Source: Spinacia oleracea (Eukaryota > Streptophyta > Magnoliopsida > Caryophyllales > Amaranthaceae). From it: a stretch of DNA of 64,000 bases. The stretch is taken from the NCBI RefSeq assembly GCF_020520425.1, contig NC_079488.1, positions 7,417,747-7,481,746 of the forward strand, in the 5' to 3' direction. Under the pieces are notes generated by a model. The model made no database searches, was not told where the DNA came from, and saw only the letters and a program-made list of their open reading frames with translations. How positions within the stretch are numbered: the stretch's first letter is position 1; every line of letters begins with the position of its first letter. Both the position numbers and the translations under genes were made by a program. Below, piece after piece: positions 10,640 through 21,090 of this stretch.

Positions 10640-11015
10640 GGAAATTTTGTGAAACATTACATTAAACTTTGGTGGTTTTGTGAATTACTATCTTTTAAAA
10701 ACTCTTTTTAATTTAACTGCCTTATAAGTTTCGTTTATTTCACTAACACTACTATTTTACGTTTTCCGTTAATGTTTTCCAGCGTGTATTTCTTCTAGTA
10801 CTTTAAATAGCTTCGTTCTTTGTCATTTTGTTCATTTGACATATTAAATAACAGTTGTAGTAGGGTTCAATGATGTAAAATATTAGCGAAAAACGTCAAA
10901 TGGTAGTGTTAGTCAAACAAACCAAACTAATAAGGTAGTAAAATATAACTTTCTTTTTAAAAGGTAGCAATTCACAAAACTACCAAACTTTAAGGTATTG
11001 TTTCACCAAATTTCC
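10640..11015. mobile_element. Short MULE-type MITE with long inverted repeats
   Basis: This 376-bp element is bounded by the exact 9-bp repeat TAAATAGTA (10631-10639 and 11016-11024). The ends are inverted repeats (GGAAATTTTGTGAAACA at the left, TTTCACCAAATTTCC at the right). Pairing extends for roughly 75 bp, and weaker similarity continues toward the centre. No coding capacity is visible. It lies only 276 bp from the previous MULE-type element. Confidence 0.78.
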
Positions 11016-11268
11016 TAAATAGTACACTGAAATATCTATACCTAGTGAAATATTTAAAAAGCGAAACCATAAATGATTATATAACATGTGTCATCCCCTC
11101 ATTCCCCCCATCAATTTGTTTTTATTTTTCTAGTTGTTCCTTCCATTGTTTGCTATATGTTACAATATAACACTTCTTTCACTTCATTTTCCTCATTCAA
11201 TATCAATTCACCATTTAGTTTATATTTTATATTCTTTCTACCTTCAAAGGTCACCTTTATTTAAATCA

Positions 11269-11709
11269 CTAGATTAGATCCCGTGCACCCACGGATTTTG
11301 ATCATTTTTTTCACAAAATAACTGAATATCTCCCAAACTACTGCATATATCTCCCAAACTACTTCATAGTTATAACATTTTTAACATACTCGTTTAAATT
11401 TATTCATCTAATATGCATATTTAAAATGCTAATATGGTAAATTGACCAAAATATTGAGTGATATATTTTCCATTATTAATATAGAGATTTGACTTAAATA
11501 CTACCAATTTAGAATAATTATTATTACGTCGTATCTATTATTGCCATAATTTATAAACAAAATTTTATTAATAGTTTATAAAAAAGGTAGGTAGAGAATA
11601 AAAATAAAATAAAACATATACACTTTTTTTGGAAAGTGGTTTTTGGAGGGAAAAAATCGCACCAGGAATTGACACGTGTCATTCCTGGTGCGATTTTAGT
11701 ATATAGTAA
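11269..11709 (-). mobile_element. Non-autonomous Helitron (minus orientation)
   Basis: On the minus strand this copy ends in a GC-rich hairpin (CCGTGGGTGCACGG) followed closely by CTAG and then T, the standard Helitron 3' signature (CTRR, insertion between A and T). The other end (about 11709) reads ACTATATACTAAAA, like Helitron 5' ends, although the expected terminal TC has changed. A 35-bp near-perfect palindrome centred on TGACACGTGTCA lies at 11658-11692, just inside the 5' end. Closely similar sequence recurs at 46340-47004. Confidence 0.65.
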
Positions 11710-11745
11710 CTAGTATAGTACCCGTGCGATGCACGATTTATAATC
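11710..11745 (-). mobile_element. 3' end of a second Helitron abutting the first
   Basis: CTAG at 11710-11713 is followed by the stem ACCCGTGCGATGCACG. On the minus strand this is a Helitron 3' hairpin plus CTAG|T. The body should extend rightward, but I could not find its 5' terminus before 12212, so only the end is called. Confidence 0.5.
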
Positions 11746-12216
11746 TAAATATAAATTCGTGTGAAATATGATAGACAATTATCATCAAACTGGATTTTAT
11801 AAATATTCTCCAAATAAAAAATAATAATGATGGATAAATTTGTTATTGCTCATTCGAAATTTTTTTTTAAAATAAGGGTGCATAGATAAAAATAATTTTC
11901 ATTCTCATTCACCACTTGTGTCAAGCATAAAATTATCTCACTCGCCCTTCACTTTGATAGTAATATATACCCACTTAATACTCGTATAGTCGCCTCGTCA
12001 ACCTCATGACCCGATCACTTAACACCTATCTAGACCATTTAATTTATTGAGTTAGATATGACTTTGAGACGGGGAAGGGCCTATACACCGCACCCGCCTA
12101 CAATTCACATCTTTATTCCCTCCATCTACTATAGGAACGTTACTAACCCCTCCCAACCCCCATGTCGAGAGGTACAAAATAAAATTCATCCCCTCTTCAT
12201 CACCTCGATCCCTTCC

Positions 12217-12613
12217 TGTGAGGTTATGATACATATGAATAAACATAAATCATGCGGAAAAACCATAAAGTCAGGAAACATATTATTTACACATAATCAT
12301 TTAGCATAATTCAGATCCATACACTTTGTAGCGTGCCCTCCCTAGCTGCGCCCGAACCGAACAAGAACAAGTCTTTAGGACTCCAAGTGTCGTCCCTCCA
12401 TAGATAGTCCACAGCACGTCCGAATCCGCCTTAAGATTGACCAACTAGAATCGCCCTTAAGGTACTATATATTTTCGGCTAATAGGGCAAGAATATGGCT
12501 GACTTTTCTACTTAAAAATCCTAACTTTTTATTGTTTGAATACTTGAAATCCTCGATATAAATATGTGACCCTAGGCACCTGTTTATAGAGTTATGGAAA
12601 AGGACTTGGAATC
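12217..12613 (-). repeat. Copia-B 3' LTR, distal part
   Basis: This part begins TGTGAGG at the outer border and matches 43527-43924 of the intact copia-B LTR with about 15 differences by eye. It includes the TATA-containing stretch near 12588. It ends at the GAATC target site of the gypsy element, and the rest of the LTR resumes at 35034. Confidence 0.9.
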
Positions 12614-13090
12614 TGTAGACACCTACTTTTGTCCCCATTCCCGAAAGGGAAGGTTCGATGATGAGAACATAAATCTCCACTTGGCAACGCATCTCCTATA
12701 AAATAACGAATCTCAATCCCCCTTTTTATTTCACCCGAAACCTGCTATTTATTGAAACCTACTATTTATGGAAACCTGCTAAAAATAGTAAACTGTCGTA
12801 ATGGGTAGTTGTTAAAAGTGGCAAGTCATAAAAGATTGGAACCTGTCAGAATTAGGTGTTGCACTCCAACATAAATCCTAAATGAGATAGAAATTGCGAG
12901 AGAATCCTATTCCTAATACGATTCGAAAATAAGAATTACGTATTAATTAAAATCCTAACGAGCCTAGAGTTCGTAACGGGCCCAGACGCATTCCGTCATA
13001 AAATTAATACGCACTAAAAGACTCGATTAAGTCTCATACACTCCGGATTCTAAGAGTCCGAATCTGACTAAGAAAACGGCCCAGGCCCTA

Positions 13091-13150
13091 TTTTCAGCGC
13101 CTGGCTCTAGGCGCCGAAATCTTCGGCGCCCAGCCCTGGGCGCTGAAATT
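13091..13150. repeat. GGCGCC double-hairpin module 1 (left LTR)
   Basis: This 60-bp unit is framed by TTTTCAGCGCC and GGCGCTGAAATT. It contains two inverted-repeat arms meeting at GGCGCCGAAAT and TTCGGCGCC. It lies in U3, just upstream of the LTR TATA box. Confidence 0.75.
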
Positions 13151-13223
13151 ACCTGGGACATGCTCTTTCCTAATTCTTCGTGGATTAGAGCTCTACAATT
13201 CTATCTTTCCACGAACTCTTTTC

Positions 13224-13233
13224 TATAAATATA
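13224..13233 (+). promoter_or_regulatory. TATA box of the gypsy 5' LTR
   Basis: TATAAATATA is conserved at the equivalent position of the right LTR (about 34168). It lies roughly 610 bp into the LTR with no other strong candidate nearby. Transcription would start about 30 bp downstream. Confidence 0.6.
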
Positions 13234-14085
13234 GCCCCAAGTTCGACGTGAAAAAGACAGACACACAATTATTATTCTGAGTATTGACTCCAACCCCTAA
13301 GCCTAAGCCTCACGCTGCGAAATTGATCACGCGTTCTGTCGCAATCGATCCAAAAATGGATCAAAACGTATCCTGTCCCGTATCTTGAGATTCGTTAAAT
13401 AAAAGGAGAAATAGCAAAGTGAAAGTGGTTAGTTTTCTGAGAACCGTGACGCACCTCTCAAGGGTGCGTCGTAATGTGTCCCTTTTCCATGATTTAATTG
13501 CTTTTCTCGCCCTTTTATGAACTGTTAAACTAATTAAATCTGATTGTTCTATCACGCCTAATAAATATAATATTTTTGGGAAATTGGATTATCATGCTAG
13601 GTCCCTTAATACAATCTAAATCAGATAATCGCGCTCGATCAAGTATTACATGTTGCATATTGTTAAAATCAACTCAGATTAGTTTAATAGGTAACGTATG
13701 TCCCTTCAATTATTTATGCTGAGCTAGTAAGTTATCCTGCCTCTGGAGTTATCGACGAGCGAGTACTCCTCTCGGTAGTTACAGTCCCCCGAACCCTCAA
13801 TCTCTACCCTGCGGGTGTACGTTGAGAGATCCCCACACCAGGGATCACAAGGGAACATACGGTCGTCGTGGTCAAACATAATTGCACTCCCTTTATGTCA
13901 CGATAACCGGATTTTGTCAGTTTTTCTCATTGTCGTTAAAAACTGAATGGCGACTCCTATATTACTAGTCAATTGGGTGTAAACTCACAGGAAATCCAAT
14001 TACACTTGATTTGACAAAAAGAAGCGTCACACCCACGAGGGACGAGGTCACGCATTAGTCTCGTGCTTTTTCGACCCCCTCACAG

Positions 14086-14103
14086 TGGCGACTCCACTGG
14101 GGA
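14086..14103 (+). other. Primer-binding site of the gypsy element
   Basis: TGGCGACTCCACTGGGGA starts two bases after the CA end of the LTR. This is the expected place for minus-strand DNA priming by a host tRNA. The Ogre group is reported to use tRNA-Arg; I did not verify the match here. Confidence 0.75.
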
Positions 14104-15140
14104 TAGTGAAGGAAATACTCGTGCTTGTAGGTAATCAAAATAGCCGAAGGGTGAAACGATCCTACCCCGCGTTTATTTCCCCATCAAGTTGGGACGACCT
14201 GAAAATCAGCATATTAATGTGAACGGGCAGAACCGCATAACGAATCTTGGCTCCCTCAGGAAGTTTGGACTAAGGATACCCATCTCCAACCGGGGGGTGC
14301 ATACGCTTCGAATGTTGTCCACTCGGCACTTTCGCTAGTAGTACACCCGTCCCAAACCCAATCGCTCGCCCATTAGGTCCCTCTCATTGGTGCATGCCCC
14401 CTTGGCTTACATCGTGATTGGCCTCTTGGGTGAAATTCGTCTGTTGAAGACACTACCTCGACCGGGGATGTGTTGGATGTGCGATAGAAGCGGTACCAAG
14501 CCAGGCGCAAATGCTACCCATAGAAGCCTATCATAAAACTACATGACATGTTATTATTGCCTCATGATGTAATGTTAATTATGTGTAGCGAAATATATGA
14601 TTGTGTGTGACAAACCATGCTAGAAAACCAACGACCTTAAAAAAATTGCCCAAACATTCATAAACCAATTGGCCAAAGAGTTATACCAAAATACGTGTTC
14701 CGCAAACCCGAACGATCGCCACAAAAATAAGTGATGTTCGGGATGGCCCGTAACGAATCCCACAAACTCTACACAACGCGTAAAGGACGTTATTAGGCAA
14801 GCACGCTAAATCAAAGTCGCATAAACAAAAAGTAGACGTAAACAGCAAACGAGAACCAGCCAGGGACGCATTTTCAACGCCCCTGGCTGGGCGCCAAAAT
14901 TTATCACGCCCTACGCTGGGCGCCGAATTTTTCTGCCTGGCCTTCTGGTCAGGCGCAGCAGCCTCGGTGCCCGCGCAAAAAATACGTAGCAAAAAAAAAA
15001 TCCATTCGTAAAAATTGCTACGAGGGCGTAAGAAAAAGCACTCGATTCTAAAAGCGACTTATAAAAAATAAATAACTCTTTGTGTCGTTGTTAGGTCTCC
15101 TACGACGACAATGCTCGGCACCAAAACCGAACATGCTAAT
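14104..15140 (+). other. Gypsy element 5' leader, left part
   Basis: This is non-coding on both strands as far as I can see. It is GC-richer before 14530 and AT-richer after. It holds hairpin module 2 and ends at CTAAT (15136-15140), the target site of copia-A. The leader continues at 25553. Confidence 0.6.
14871..14930. repeat. GGCGCC double-hairpin module 2 (5' leader)
   Basis: This diverged copy has TTTTCAACGCCCCTGGCTGG, then GGCGCCAAAAT, and CGCTGGGCGCCGAATTT. Its second arm is less regular than in the LTR copies. Confidence 0.65.
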
Positions 15141-15439
15141 TGAAGGAAATAATGCCCTTGGTCCAAGTATGCATTCTATGTTAAGTCTAATAAGTGCGGT
15201 TCAGTATTAATTAACAAGTTAATAATTCAGTGAGATCAAGTGAGCTGAATGCCTAGCTAGAGGCCGCTTCAGTTCAAGTGGAATTAATGATATTAATCCA
15301 CAGCTTACTCTTGACTGAACCCGTAGGGTCACACAAATAGTACGTAAACGGATCAAGTATTTAATGGCATTAAATACTCCAACTATGGATATTCGGAATC
15401 GACGGATCTTGGTTTCAGTGGGAGCTGAGATCGTCACAG

Positions 15440-15770
15440 GCAAGAAATGAATACTCCGGAAACGATGATATTGCCGGAAACGGAAATATGGATCGTATCG
15501 GAAATATAAATATTATCCAAGTCGTAGATGTTGCCGGAAACGGAAACATGGTACGTATCGGAAAATATTATCGGAAATGGAAATATTGCCGGAATCGGAA
15601 ATATTGCCAGAAACGGAAATATTGTTAGAATCGGAAATATTATCGGAATCGGAAAATAGTTCCGGAAACGGAAATATTAAATATTTGTTCGAAACGGAAA
15701 TTAATTCCGGAATCGGAAATTTTAAATATTGTTCGTATCGGAAATGAATTCCGGAATCGAGAATTTAATC
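15440..15770. repeat. Short-word CGGAAA array in copia LTR U3
   Basis: Some twenty variants of a 12-18-bp unit (CGGAAATATTGCCGGAA and relatives such as CGGAAACGGAAATATT) are packed end to end. The same array is present in the other LTRs at about 24485-24815, 35400-35705 and 44310-44620. The small basic open frames across it are by-products of the repeat. Confidence 0.8.
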
Positions 15771-16153
15771 GGAAGCGCATCGTACGAATTAGCATCGGAC
15801 GAGGCCTGCCAGACGAAGGCCCAGCACGAAGCCGGGCCATCGCCCAGCAAGCCATGCGCAACAACGACACGCCAAGCATACGACCAGGCCCAGTGCAAAA
15901 GCCAGGCCCAGCCGAAGCTTGGGCGCGCGCGCGGGGCTGCGACGAGTGGGCTGGCGCTGTGCGTGGGCCACAAGGCCTGCGTGCAGTGCTAGCGTATTAC
16001 TCGAAGTGTGTTACTCGAATCCTAAGGCTACCGGGATTTGTCATATGATTAAATCTAATCCTAAAGATTTAGTTTATTTAATTAGAGTCCTAATAGGATT
16101 ATAATTAAATAAATTAGTATCCTAATAGGATTCCAAATCCTTTTCCATAACTC

Positions 16154-16161
16154 TATAAATA
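16154..16161 (+). promoter_or_regulatory. TATA box of copia-A 5' LTR
   Basis: TATAAATA in CTCTATAAATAGGTG is identical in the right LTR (about 25193). It lies downstream of the U3 array and the GC-rich block, as expected for the U3/R boundary. Confidence 0.65.
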
Positions 16162-16515
16162 GGTGCCTAGGGTCACATATTTACAACGAGTTTTCAAGTA
16201 TTCAAAGTGAGTTTTTGAGAGAAAAATTCAGTCACACATTTGCCTAAAAGTGCCGAAAATAATAGTACCTTAAGGGCGATTCTAGTTGGTCAATCTTAAG
16301 GCGGATCCGGACGTGCTGTGGACTATCTACGGAGGGACGACACTTGGAGTCCTAAAGACTTGTTCTTGTTCGGTTCGGGCGCAGCTAGGGAAGGCACGCA
16401 ACAAAGAGTATGCATCTAAACTATGCTAAATGATTATGTGTAAATAATATGTATTCCTGGCTTTATGGTTTTTCCGCATGATTTATGAATTGTCATATGT
16501 ATCATAACCTAACAG

Positions 16516-16529
16516 TGGTATCACGAGCC
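16516..16529 (+). other. Copia-A primer-binding site (initiator-Met-like)
   Basis: TGGTATCACGAGCC follows the LTR end after one base. It matches the common plant copia site TGGTATCAGAGC, complementary to tRNA-iMet, apart from an extra C. The same variant occurs in copia-B. Confidence 0.75.
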
Positions 16530-17229
16530 TCTTATTATTTTCATAATCTAAATTGCATGAACATGGTTAAATAATACAAATTTGCAAGAATTAAAAGGGG
16601 TGATTAATTTTCGTAATTGTTAATTAATTGCAAATTGCGTTTATTTAATTATACGTACGCAGTTTTTCGGCAGTTTCTTCGTTACTCATCCAAATCGAGT
16701 GATTTTTGTGTCAATTCCGCATGTAAAAGGCATTCTAAAATTTTGACAAAAATATCATTTTTCTGCCGAACCCAGAATTCTCAAATTCGAAGCCTAACTA
16801 TGACTTTTCGGAGGTTTTAGTTTTTCGAATGCAAAATTTCGTAAATTTAAGATGTTAAATTAAATATTTGCGATTCTTGTTGATAAATCTTGAATTTTTG
16901 ATTGACCTACTGTATATGTTTAACAAGTTTGAATGCCTAGCCTTGTTAATTATGCAATCTAATTTGTAATTATGATTAATTTGTTGAAAATTAGAATAAT
17001 TTAGAATTAATTTGATTTTCATAATTAATTATAATTTAATTAGATACCTATGATTAAAAACCACCATAAAAATTGTAAATTTATGATAAATTTTAAATTT
17101 TTATGACCTAGGCTTGAATCCATGTTAATCGGAAATCAATTGAATAATAAATTTTCGATTTTTCGCCCTAAAATTATGAAATTAATATTATTTATTAATT
17201 TGTCATTAATTTTAAATATAAATTTTTTT

Positions 17230-17890
17230 AATTTTATGCGATTCGCTCATATAACTTGCACGCACAAAGCAATGGACGCTACGTGTTACCCTTAAGGGGT
17301 GTTGTATAGTGCGGGCATGTGACGACGAGCAAGGGAGCTCGTCGCCCATGCGGCACGAATGCAATGAGCAAGGCCATGGTGCACGAGCACAAGGCAGCAG
17401 CCCTGCCTTGTGTCGTGGGCTATGAGCAATGGTCGAATGGGCGAGGGCGAATGCAAGGCACAGCAGTCGCGTGTGGGCAGCAAGCGAGCTGCGCCACAAC
17501 GCGCACTTCCTCGCGCAAGCGCGCGCAGCCTCGCGCACAGCGAGCGCAAGCTCGCGTGCCACGAGTGCTGCGCCCAGCGTCGATGCCTCGCGGAGCGAGG
17601 GCTGGCTCGCACAAGCGAGCGCTGGCGAGCGCGCACAGCGAGCGCTGGCGAGCGCGCGCAGCGAGCGCTGGCTCGCATCAAGCGAGCGCTGGCGAGCGAA
17701 CGCAGCGAGCGATAGCTCGCGTGCATCGAGCGCTGGCGCGCGCGCAGCGAGCACCAGCTCGCGTGGAGCCTTGCGAAGGAAAGCAGCAGCAGCTATGCGA
17801 CGCAGCGCATGGGCTGCGCGCACATGGCCAGCGATGGCTGTGTGCGTGTGGCCCATGGGCGTGCGATGCGTGAGGTTGTTGCGTTGCGAT
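17230..17890. repeat. GC-rich GCGAGCGCTGGC tandem block in copia-A leader
   Basis: This roughly 650-bp CpG-rich island lies between long AT-rich flanks. Its core (about 17500-17770) repeats GCGAGCGCTGGCGAGCGCGC-type words. Long overlapping open frames on both strands, all Ala/Arg/Ser-rich, reflect the lack of stop codons in GC-rich DNA. Copia-B has a shorter, diverged equivalent at 42330-42790. Confidence 0.75.
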
Positions 17891-19329
17891 TAGATCGTTT
17901 TGAAATTTTAATTTGAAATTTTCAATTTACGTAATTTTAATTAATTTTAAAATTAATAATTTAAATTATTTTCTTGGTTTTTAATTTTGAATATTGTAAT
18001 TATAAAAAATTTTACTTATTCTAATTATTTTACTAAAATTAAAATCATGAATTAATTTAAATACGACTGAAATTAAATTAAACTTTTTGGATTCAATTAT
18101 AAATTTATATGAGCTTTAAATTTTAATTAAATTTGTATGTTTCCGGTTAGACTAGAAATACATTTTTATGTTTAAAATTAGTAAAGCATATGAATTTATT
18201 GGTTTAAGTGGGAGCCCTTTTAGTCATAAACTCTTGATTAGGTCTACAAATCCTTAAGGTTAAAACAACTTGATTAGAATTAATAAGGACTGAATAATTG
18301 GTAGATTATTGGTGCCCTTGATTAATTGTTGCAAATGTTTACGTGATGCATAATGTGTTTTACTAACCAGCTATGTGGGCCATTCATGATAATGAATGGG
18401 TGAATGGTATATATTGTATATGTACTGTTTTGCAGGTTATGAAGTGACTAGTATGGCCCAAATAGGATAGAAAATATGGTCTGCGTACCATTAATTTGAA
18501 TGTAATTGGTCTAAAGTACCAAAGTTGTTTTTCAATTCAAATATGGTCCGCGTACCATCAAATAGTTGTAATTAGTTTTAATTATAGCTTATCCTATTTG
18601 AAGAAAATGGTGCCTCCCACGGAGATTTTCAAGACGGACTTTGAAGTTAAAGCTTCAAGATGAAGTCGGGCCATACTAGATCACATTTATCTTATGCATG
18701 TTTTAAGTTATTTATTGCTTTTAAATATGTCTTAAAATGCATGAGATCAAAAGCTTGATCATGTTGCATGATTAAGGATTTTAGTTCACTTAAAATCTAA
18801 CCAACATAGTAAGAGCCTTAAGTTCCAAACTTAAAAATTGAGTTAAAAGGTGCCATGCCAAAATATACACTTGTTTGGATATCCTTTACATCAATCTAGT
18901 AATAGTTTTCGCTCAGCGAGGTGTTACTTATTGGTCCTAAAGGGGCAAGGTACACAAATAATTGTGAGTACATGTTAGTTTTGGTGAAACTCAACGATAT
19001 AAGTAAGGAGTCCTTTTATGTCGTGGCAAAATCGATAGGTTTACCTAATAAGTTCTTAGACGTACCTATCAACCAAGAATAGTTTCTAGACTATTAGCAA
19101 AAGGATTTTGCTTACCTAAGATGTTTTAGGATTAAGTCGACAAACTGTGCTTAGTTCTTGAATGATTTTAGGATCTTGGAATCATTTTATTCACACCTGC
19201 CGGAACACATAACTTGAATAAAATGCTTGATAAACATTGAATTATGCATGTATGCTAGAATTTAAGTTTATTAAGAGAAACTGTGAATGGTTATTTATTT
19301 GTTTATTCTTTTCAATTGTAGTTTTAAAT

Positions 19330-21090
19330 ATGGCAAACAACAATCAAAACATCATCATAGGTTCTGAGCTTATGGTCAAGCTGAACCTGGCAAATTTTCT
19401 TGAATGGGAAGCTAAGCTAGTTGAAATAGTCAAACTCAATGGACTTGAGTATGTACTGTCACATCCCATGCCAAGCTACTATGCCAGAGACATGACCCCT
19501 GAGAGATTTTACGCCTGGGATGCGGATCTCAAAAAGGTTATGAGTCTCATGCTGAACAATATCCCTGATGATTGGGCTAGAAGGTTTGTAGCCTATGAAC
19601 CTTTTACGCTCATCAAGAATCTGAGGGATATCTGTCGTGGAAGCACGGAGGACAGGGACCTGAACGTCCATGAGTTGATTGAATCAATGTCTGGTCTAAA
19701 GGTTAGTTCTCCCAACAGGTGTTATAGGATGGAGGTCCAAGAAACACATGTTCAGCTCCTTCGCACTAAACAGAGGGTAGGCGTCCCACTGAGGTTTCAT
19801 GTGGATCTTATGCGTTCATACTTTGATCGCCTAAGTCTACTAGGAACACCAATAAGCGAAAGGATGGCAGTCTCTATCTTGCTCAATTCACTACACAGTG
19901 GGTTTGGTCGCTTCAAGCAACTATACCTAAGTGAACCAAGAGAAGAAACAGTTGCAAAATTTGTTCACCTTGTCAGAAAGGCTGAAATAATACTAGACTG
20001 TGAAGCCAAAGATTTACTCAAGGCTAGAAGGAGACCGTTCAAGAAAGGTGGAAAGTCCAAGGGCAATGCTAAATCAAAGCAGGACAAGTCCACATCAAGC
20101 TGTCTTTATTGTGATGGAATAGGCCATTACAAAAGAGAATGTCCAAAGCTAAAGGAAGATCAGAAGAACGGAACAGTCGTTCCATCTTCAGGTATTTTCG
20201 TTATAGACTGTATACTTTCTAATTCAACTTCTTGGGTATTAGATACAGGTTGTGGCTCACACTTATGTTCCAATCCACAGGGACTAAGAAGAAGTAGAAA
20301 GTTAAGCAAGGGTGAAGTCGACCTACGAGTGGGAAATGGAGCACGGATTGCTGCATTAGCTGTAGGAACTTACTATTTGTCGTTGCCCTCCGGGCTAGTT
20401 TTGGAACTGGAAGAATGTTTCCATGTTCCAAGTCTTACTAAAAACATCATTTCAGTTTCTTGCTTAGATGCTAAGGGATTTTCCTTTTTAATAAAAGACA
20501 ATAGTTGTTCGTTTTATTTTAAAGAGATGTTTTATGGATCTGCTAGATTAGTCAATGGACTTTATTTATTAGATCACGACAAACAAGTATATAACATAAA
20601 TACCAAAAAGGCCAAAAAGGATGATTCAGATCTCACCTATCTGTGGCATTGTCGATTAGGCCATATAAACTTGAAACGCTTAGAAAGACTTCAAAAGGAA
20701 GGAATTCTAGAACCATTTGACTTAGAGGATTATGGTAAATGCGAATCATGTTTACTTGGCAAAATGACAAAGCAACCTTTCTCTAAAGTTGGAGAAAGAG
20801 CAAATGAACTATTGGGTTTAATCCATACAAATGTATGTGGACCAATGAGTACAAATGCTAGAGGTGGTTTCAGCTACTTTATCACTTTCACTGATGACTT
20901 GAGTAGATATGGTTATGTCTACCTAATGAAGCATAAGTCTGAATCCTTTGACAAATTCAAGGAATTTCAGAGTGAAGTAGAGAATCAATTAGGCAAGAAG
21001 ATTAAGGCACTGCGGTCTGATAGAGGCGGTGAATATCTGAGCTATGAATTTGATGACCATCTGAAAGAATGTGGAATTCTATCAGAATGA
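19330..21090 (+). CDS. Copia-A gag, protease and N-terminal integrase (5' part of the polyprotein)
   Basis: I take the ATG at 19330 (MANNNQN) rather than the upstream in-frame ATG at 19237, because copia-B keeps only the former. A gag region (about residues 10-230) is followed by the zinc knuckle CLYCDGIGHYKREC. An aspartic protease has WVLDTGCGSHLC as its active site. The GAG-pre-integrase HLH motif appears as WHCRLGHINLKRL, and the integrase core has TDDLSRY and SDRGGEY. The frame ends prematurely at 21088-21090, because one base is missing relative to copia-B at about 21087. The rest of the polyprotein continues in another frame from 21069. Confidence 0.9.
   Translation: MANNNQNIIIGSELMVKLNLANFLEWEAKLVEIVKLNGLEYVLSHPMPSYYARDMTPERFYAWDADLKKVMSLMLNNIPDDWARRFVAYEPFTLIKNLRDICRGSTEDRDLNVHELIESMSGLKVSSPNRCYRMEVQETHVQLLRTKQRVGVPLRFHVDLMRSYFDRLSLLGTPISERMAVSILLNSLHSGFGRFKQLYLSEPREETVAKFVHLVRKAEIILDCEAKDLLKARRRPFKKGGKSKGNAKSKQDKSTSSCLYCDGIGHYKRECPKLKEDQKNGTVVPSSGIFVIDCILSNSTSWVLDTGCGSHLCSNPQGLRRSRKLSKGEVDLRVGNGARIAALAVGTYYLSLPSGLVLELEECFHVPSLTKNIISVSCLDAKGFSFLIKDNSCSFYFKEMFYGSARLVNGLYLLDHDKQVYNINTKKAKKDDSDLTYLWHCRLGHINLKRLERLQKEGILEPFDLEDYGKCESCLLGKMTKQPFSKVGERANELLGLIHTNVCGPMSTNARGGFSYFITFTDDLSRYGYVYLMKHKSESFDKFKEFQSEVENQLGKKIKALRSDRGGEYLSYEFDDHLKECGILSE

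Larger units (their letters stand above)
12614..14084 (+). repeat. Gypsy element 5' LTR
   Basis: It begins TGTAGACACC and ends CCTCACA. It has the same length (1,471 bp) as the right LTR, and by hand I find about 22 differences. A TATA box (TATAAATATA, 13224-13233) probably directs element transcription. A GGCGCC double-hairpin module lies about 75 bp upstream of the TATA box, in U3. Confidence 0.92.
15141..16514 (+). repeat. Copia-A 5' LTR
   Basis: It begins TGAAGGAAATAATGCC and ends CCTAACA. The U3 part (about 15440-15770) is an array of short GGAAATATT/CGGAAACGG words, followed by a GC-rich block (15775-15995). TATAAATA lies at 16154-16161. Confidence 0.94.

Noticed and set aside
17212..17893. 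Long overlapping open frames on both strands (up to 214 codons), Ala/Arg/Ser-rich
   Set aside because: They lie in a GC-rich tandem block where stop codons are rare. They overlap each other in all frames and have no domain; copia-B has a different set at the same place.
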